From assembly GCA_028279505.1 (NCBI GenBank), contig JANQNP010000104.1, forward strand, positions 1 to 34,340: 34,340 bases of DNA, in the 5' to 3' direction. Positions 31,747-34,340 of this stretch are shown here, in pieces (position 1 is the first letter of the stretch; each line of letters begins with the position of its first letter). This DNA is from Dehalococcoidia bacterium (GTDB lineage Bacteria > Chloroflexota > Dehalococcoidia > UBA2979). Below the pieces are notes generated by a model. That model made no database searches, was not told where the DNA came from, and saw only the letters and a list, made by a program, of their open reading frames with translations. The translations under genes and the position numbers were made by a program.

Positions 31747-32559
31747 CTACGCAGCCTTCGCCGTCGTCACCGAGCCGAGCATCCACTCGGCCTGCTCCAG
31801 CAGCGCCTCGGAGCCACCCAGGCCACTGAGCAGCTGCTCGTCCTCCTCGGACAGCTCGCCATGGACGTCCATCTGCTCGGCGCTCTGGACACCGTCGCCG
31901 ATCCCCAGCGCCGCCGCGATCCGTCGCCCGTTCCAGGCCACCCAGGCCAGCGGCCCCAGCGAACCGTCGGAGAACCCACCGATCGCCTCGACGATCTCGT
32001 CCGGCACGTCCCAGGCACGCGCCACCTCGACGCCCCACGACTGGCTGTCGTAGCCGAAGACATTCGCCTCCGCATCGAGGATCGGGTGACCCGTCCGCGC
32101 GATCGCCGCCACCTGCGTGTAGCGCTGCGGGTCGGACTGCGCCATCGCCATCCGGCCGATCAGGTGCAGCAACCCGGCCGTGAACGCCGTGCTCCGCTGC
32201 TCCGCGCCCCACGCCGAGGCGTCGGCGACCAGCGCCGTCGTGAAGAGGTGCCGCCACAGCTCCGAGGAGTCGATACCCGCGTAGTCCAGCCGGTTGAACG
32301 ACTCGCTGACGACCGCGGCGGTGATGATCTTGCGGGTCGTGTTGAGGCCGATCCGGACGATCGCCTCCGCCGGCGTGCCGATCGCCGTCACCGGCGCCGA
32401 CGCCGCCGAGTTCGCGGCCCGCAGCACGGAAACGGTCAGCGCTGGGTCAGTCTCGACCACCTGACCGAGCTGGGGGATCGAAGTCGACGGATCGCTCAGC
32501 AGGCCCAGCGCCTGAGCGTGGACCGCTGGCAGCGTCGGGATGGGGTGGACTTGGGCCAT
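31747..32559 (-). CDS. HDOD-domain protein
   Basis: A 270-residue protein made mostly of one HDOD domain, a relative of HD phosphohydrolases that lacks the metal-binding residues and acts in signalling. Matching segments are IPTLPAVHAQALGLLSDP, VVETDPALTVSVLRAANSAA, AIVRIGLNTTRKIITAAVVS, FTAGLLHLIGRMAMAQ and SWGVEVARAWDVPDEIVEAI. The frame extends far upstream across the divergent gene's start, but ATG 32559 has GGGAG about nine bases before it and begins the domain. HDOD proteins are often tied to cyclic di-GMP and motility control. No GGDEF or EAL gene is in the window. Confidence 0.82.
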   Translation of the reverse strand: MAQVHPIPTLPAVHAQALGLLSDPSTSIPQLGQVVETDPALTVSVLRAANSAASAPVTAIGTPAEAIVRIGLNTTRKIITAAVVSESFNRLDYAGIDSSELWRHLFTTALVADASAWGAEQRSTAFTAGLLHLIGRMAMAQSDPQRYTQVAAIARTGHPILDAEANVFGYDSQSWGVEVARAWDVPDEIVEAIGGFSDGSLGPLAWVAWNGRRIAAALGIGDGVQSAEQMDVHGELSEEDEQLLSGLGGSEALLEQAEWMLGSVTTAKAA

Positions 32560-32831
32560 TCGGAATCGCTCCCGCTGTGCGCGCGGTCTCATCGAGAACG
32601 GAAACGTCCTCGGGGACACGGGTCCCACGTCCAGAATCATCGGCTGCTCTTGCGAATCCGGACAGACCTCGCCCACGACCACCCGGGCGCGCCGGATCAC
32701 CCCGCCAGAAACCTGGACGTCAGCTTCGTCAGGAAACCGCGAGCCCGAGCCCGCCGATCCGGCCGCTGAAGGGCCGGATGTCAGGGTGCCCCCTGACCCT
32801 CGATCAGCCACCCACCGACGATGATGGCTGC
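32560..32831. other. Divergent leader region between two HDOD genes
   Basis: This 272-base gap holds two stem-loops on the side of the plus-strand gene: ATCCGGCC-GCTGAAG-GGCCGGAT (32757-32779) and TCAGGG-TGCC-CCCTGA (32781-32796). Neither matches a riboswitch that I recognise. They could be a leader structure of the downstream HDOD gene. Confidence 0.45.
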
Positions 32832-33731
32832 ATGACGGTTGAAACACTCCCGGACGGGCTCCCCGAAGAGGGCAATCCCGAACTCGACATCCTCGTCAAC
32901 GAGATCGCCGAGCTGCGCGCCCTCCCGGCCGTGGCCGCCCGCGTGATCGAGATCTCCGGTGGTGAGCAGTTCTCCGCCCACGAGCTCGCCCAGGCCGTCG
33001 CCTCGGACCAGGCGCTGACCGCGAAGCTGCTGAGGCTCTCCAACTCCGCGTACTACGGCTACCCGCGCAAGATCACCACCGTCCGCGACGCCGTCGTCCT
33101 GCTCGGCTTCCGCGCCGTCCGCTCGGCCGCCCTCGCCTCGTGCGTGATCGACTCGCTGCCGGACCGGCCCGCGAACATGGACCCCCAGCGGTTCTGGCGC
33201 TTCTCCGTCTCCGTCGGCATGCTCGCCGAGGTGCTCGCCAACGCCCATCGGCGCCACATGGACGAGGCCTTCACCGCCGGCGTCCTGCACAACATCGGCC
33301 GCCTCGCCCTCGACCAGCACCGCCCCCGCGAGCTGATGGCCGTCACCACGCTCGCCGCGCGCAAGAAGGTCAGCATCGCCGAGGCCGAGATGGCCGTCCT
33401 CGGCTTCACCGACGCCCAGCTCGGCGGCGCGCTCTCGACCCACTGGAACCTGCCCGAGGACCTCGTCGACGCCGTCGCCCACCACCAGCTCAACCCGGAC
33501 GCGCTCCCCGACCCCGACTCGCTCGCCGGCTACGTCGTCCGCGCGCGCATGTTCGCCCGCGCCTCCGGCATGTCCGACGGCATCGAGCCCCGCCGGCGCG
33601 ACGAGGTCGACGCCGAATGGCTCATGCCGCCGCTCTCGAAGGTGCTCCAGCAAGCAGGCGGCGTCCCCGGCGTCGAGGATCGCGTCTCCGCCTTCGTCGA
33701 CTCCGCCCTCGGCGCGGACCTCGCCGCCTAG
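32832..33731 (+). CDS. HDOD-domain protein, divergent paralogue
   Basis: A 299-residue HDOD protein with the same layout as its divergent neighbour: AELRALPAVAARVIEISGG, AVASDQALTAKLLRLSNSAY, RDAVVLLGFRAVRSAALAS, AFTAGVLHNIGRLALDQH and LGGALSTHWNLPEDLVDAVA. The NSAYYGYPRKITTV segment is the family's most typical stretch and is better kept here than in the neighbour. The C-terminal helix-rich tail (about 245-299) is extra. The frame opens further upstream, but ATG 32832 begins the protein-like region; no ribosome-binding site is visible and GATGAT lies six bases before it. It is probably a signalling adaptor. Confidence 0.83.
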   Translation: MTVETLPDGLPEEGNPELDILVNEIAELRALPAVAARVIEISGGEQFSAHELAQAVASDQALTAKLLRLSNSAYYGYPRKITTVRDAVVLLGFRAVRSAALASCVIDSLPDRPANMDPQRFWRFSVSVGMLAEVLANAHRRHMDEAFTAGVLHNIGRLALDQHRPRELMAVTTLAARKKVSIAEAEMAVLGFTDAQLGGALSTHWNLPEDLVDAVAHHQLNPDALPDPDSLAGYVVRARMFARASGMSDGIEPRRRDEVDAEWLMPPLSKVLQQAGGVPGVEDRVSAFVDSALGADLAA

Positions 33732-33733
33732 CG

Positions 33734-33787
33734 CGGCAACCGCACGAGGCCCGGCAACCCCACGAGGCCTGGCAACCGCACGAGGCC
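33734..33787 (+). repeat. Three tandem 18-base repeats
   Basis: The unit CGGCAACCGCACGAGGCC is present at 33734-33751, 33752-33769 and 33770-33787 with one or two changes, and a partial fourth copy starts at 33788. It fills the gap between two convergent genes. Confidence 0.8.
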
Positions 33788-33794
33788 TGGCGCG

Positions 33795-34340
33795 CTACCC
33801 CTCGATTGGCGCGATCGGCTCGAAGTCCTCGTCGCTCACCGTCGTGCTGAACTCCGAAGCCTCAAAGCCGCCGCCGTCCCCGTTCGGCGCCCGCCAGCTC
33901 GCTGACAGCAGCAGGTTCCCCTCGCCGATGCACGCCTCCGAGGTGCCGCCACCCGCGTCCACCTCGTAGCACGTCGTCTCCATCCCAAGGATCGTCCGGC
34001 TCTCCGTCTCGCGAACCCCATCGATCCGATCCGGCTCGATCACGTTCTGAAAGATGATCTCCGTCGGGTTCGGCAACTCGGCGAACGGCCCGTCCTCGCC
34101 GCGGAAGCAGCTCTCGAAGCCGCCCACGTCGAAGCACGTGATCTGCTCGCCGTCCGCCTCGGTGATCACCACCAGCAGGAACCGCTCGCCCCCCTGCTCG
34201 GAGGACGTCTCGAACCGCTCGCGCCCGTCCGCCGCCCGGATCCAGGTCAGCGCCCCTGTGAACGACTGCCCGCTCGCCTCCGTTGTGAACGCGTAGCTGA
34301 TCCGGTACTCAGCGTCGTCGAGCCGCTCGAGGACCGCCGT
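33795..34340 (-). CDS. Uncharacterised protein, 5' end outside the window
   Basis: A minus-strand frame of 181 codons, open from the window edge to a TAG at 33797-33795. The visible part has alternating strands (YRISYAFTTEASGQSF, GALTWIRAADGRERFETSS, RFLLVVITEADGEQITCFD) and at least four Cys in two pairs (ITCFDVGGFESCF and TTCYEVDAGGGTSEACIG). This looks like an exported beta-rich domain of the LolA/LppX-like or similar lipoprotein type, with probable disulfides, but I do not recognise the family. Codon use matches the neighbouring genes. The start and any signal peptide lie beyond the window. Confidence 0.6.
   Translation of the reverse strand, partial: TAVLERLDDAEYRISYAFTTEASGQSFTGALTWIRAADGRERFETSSEQGGERFLLVVITEADGEQITCFDVGGFESCFRGEDGPFAELPNPTEIIFQNVIEPDRIDGVRETESRTILGMETTCYEVDAGGGTSEACIGEGNLLLSASWRAPNGDGGGFEASEFSTTVSDEDFEPIAPIEG

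Noticed and set aside
32560..32831. A possible cyclic di-GMP riboswitch before the HDOD gene
   Set aside because: Two hairpins are present, but I could not place the conserved GEMM-I core bases or tetraloop-receptor, so the class is not supported.

Overview
The window is a G+C-rich, densely packed chromosomal segment with 34 protein genes that I accept, on both strands. I see no rRNA or tRNA gene, CRISPR array, insertion sequence or phage gene. Lipoproteins with a lipobox followed by Thr/Pro/Glu-rich linkers, an F420/FMN luciferase-like oxidoreductase, a MacAB-type exporter without an adjacent outer-membrane channel, and frequent GTG starts suggest a Chloroflexota (Dehalococcoidia-like) or less likely an actinobacterial genome. 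This placement is inference from gene style, not from a marker gene.

Region 1 (1-4902, all minus strand) is a surface-glycan cluster. It holds three sulfotransferases and two glycosyltransferases. The two outer sulfotransferases are close paralogues bracketing the glycosyltransferases. By eye this stretch is somewhat less G+C-rich than what follows. A stand-alone type I thioesterase is divergent from it.

Region 2 (5113-20019) is a set of small metabolic and accessory genes: thioesterase, PAS protein, HExxH metallopeptidase, penicillin acylase-family hydrolase, hotdog thioesterase, an alpha/beta-hydrolase-LuxR fusion, a TfoX-like protein, pyridoxamine-phosphate oxidase, a YgeA-like racemase, a ribokinase, YjbR-, DUF2461- and DinB-like proteins, a sugar dehydrogenase fused to cytochrome c, a luciferase-like oxidoreductase and an ABM-like small protein. 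The part from 13.2 to 16.6 kb is studded with a short hairpin repeat that contains or touches the stop codons of five minus-strand genes.

Region 3 (20131-27745) is an envelope-export module. A sensor kinase and response regulator (minus strand) are divergent from a MacA-like adaptor, MacB-like ATPase and FtsX-type permease. The three transporter genes are joined by 4-base GTGA overlaps. A terminator hairpin and a small cysteine-bearing lipoprotein follow. The likely logic is a two-component system controlling the divergent exporter through the nested inverted repeat between them.

Region 4 (27918-34340) contains a dienelactone hydrolase-like protein, a shortened 3-hydroxyacyl-CoA dehydrogenase, a membrane protein fused to a PI-PLC-like domain, two divergent HDOD-domain proteins and the 3' part of a secreted-type protein that leaves the window.

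The points I find most worth following are the covarying hairpin repeat at gene ends, the strand-polar hexamer CCGAGG, the sulfated-glycan cluster, the Gly/Ala-rich insertion in the MacA-like adaptor, the membrane-PLC fusion and a shared leaderless-promoter layout. I did not find a complete, clearly new defence or mobile system.
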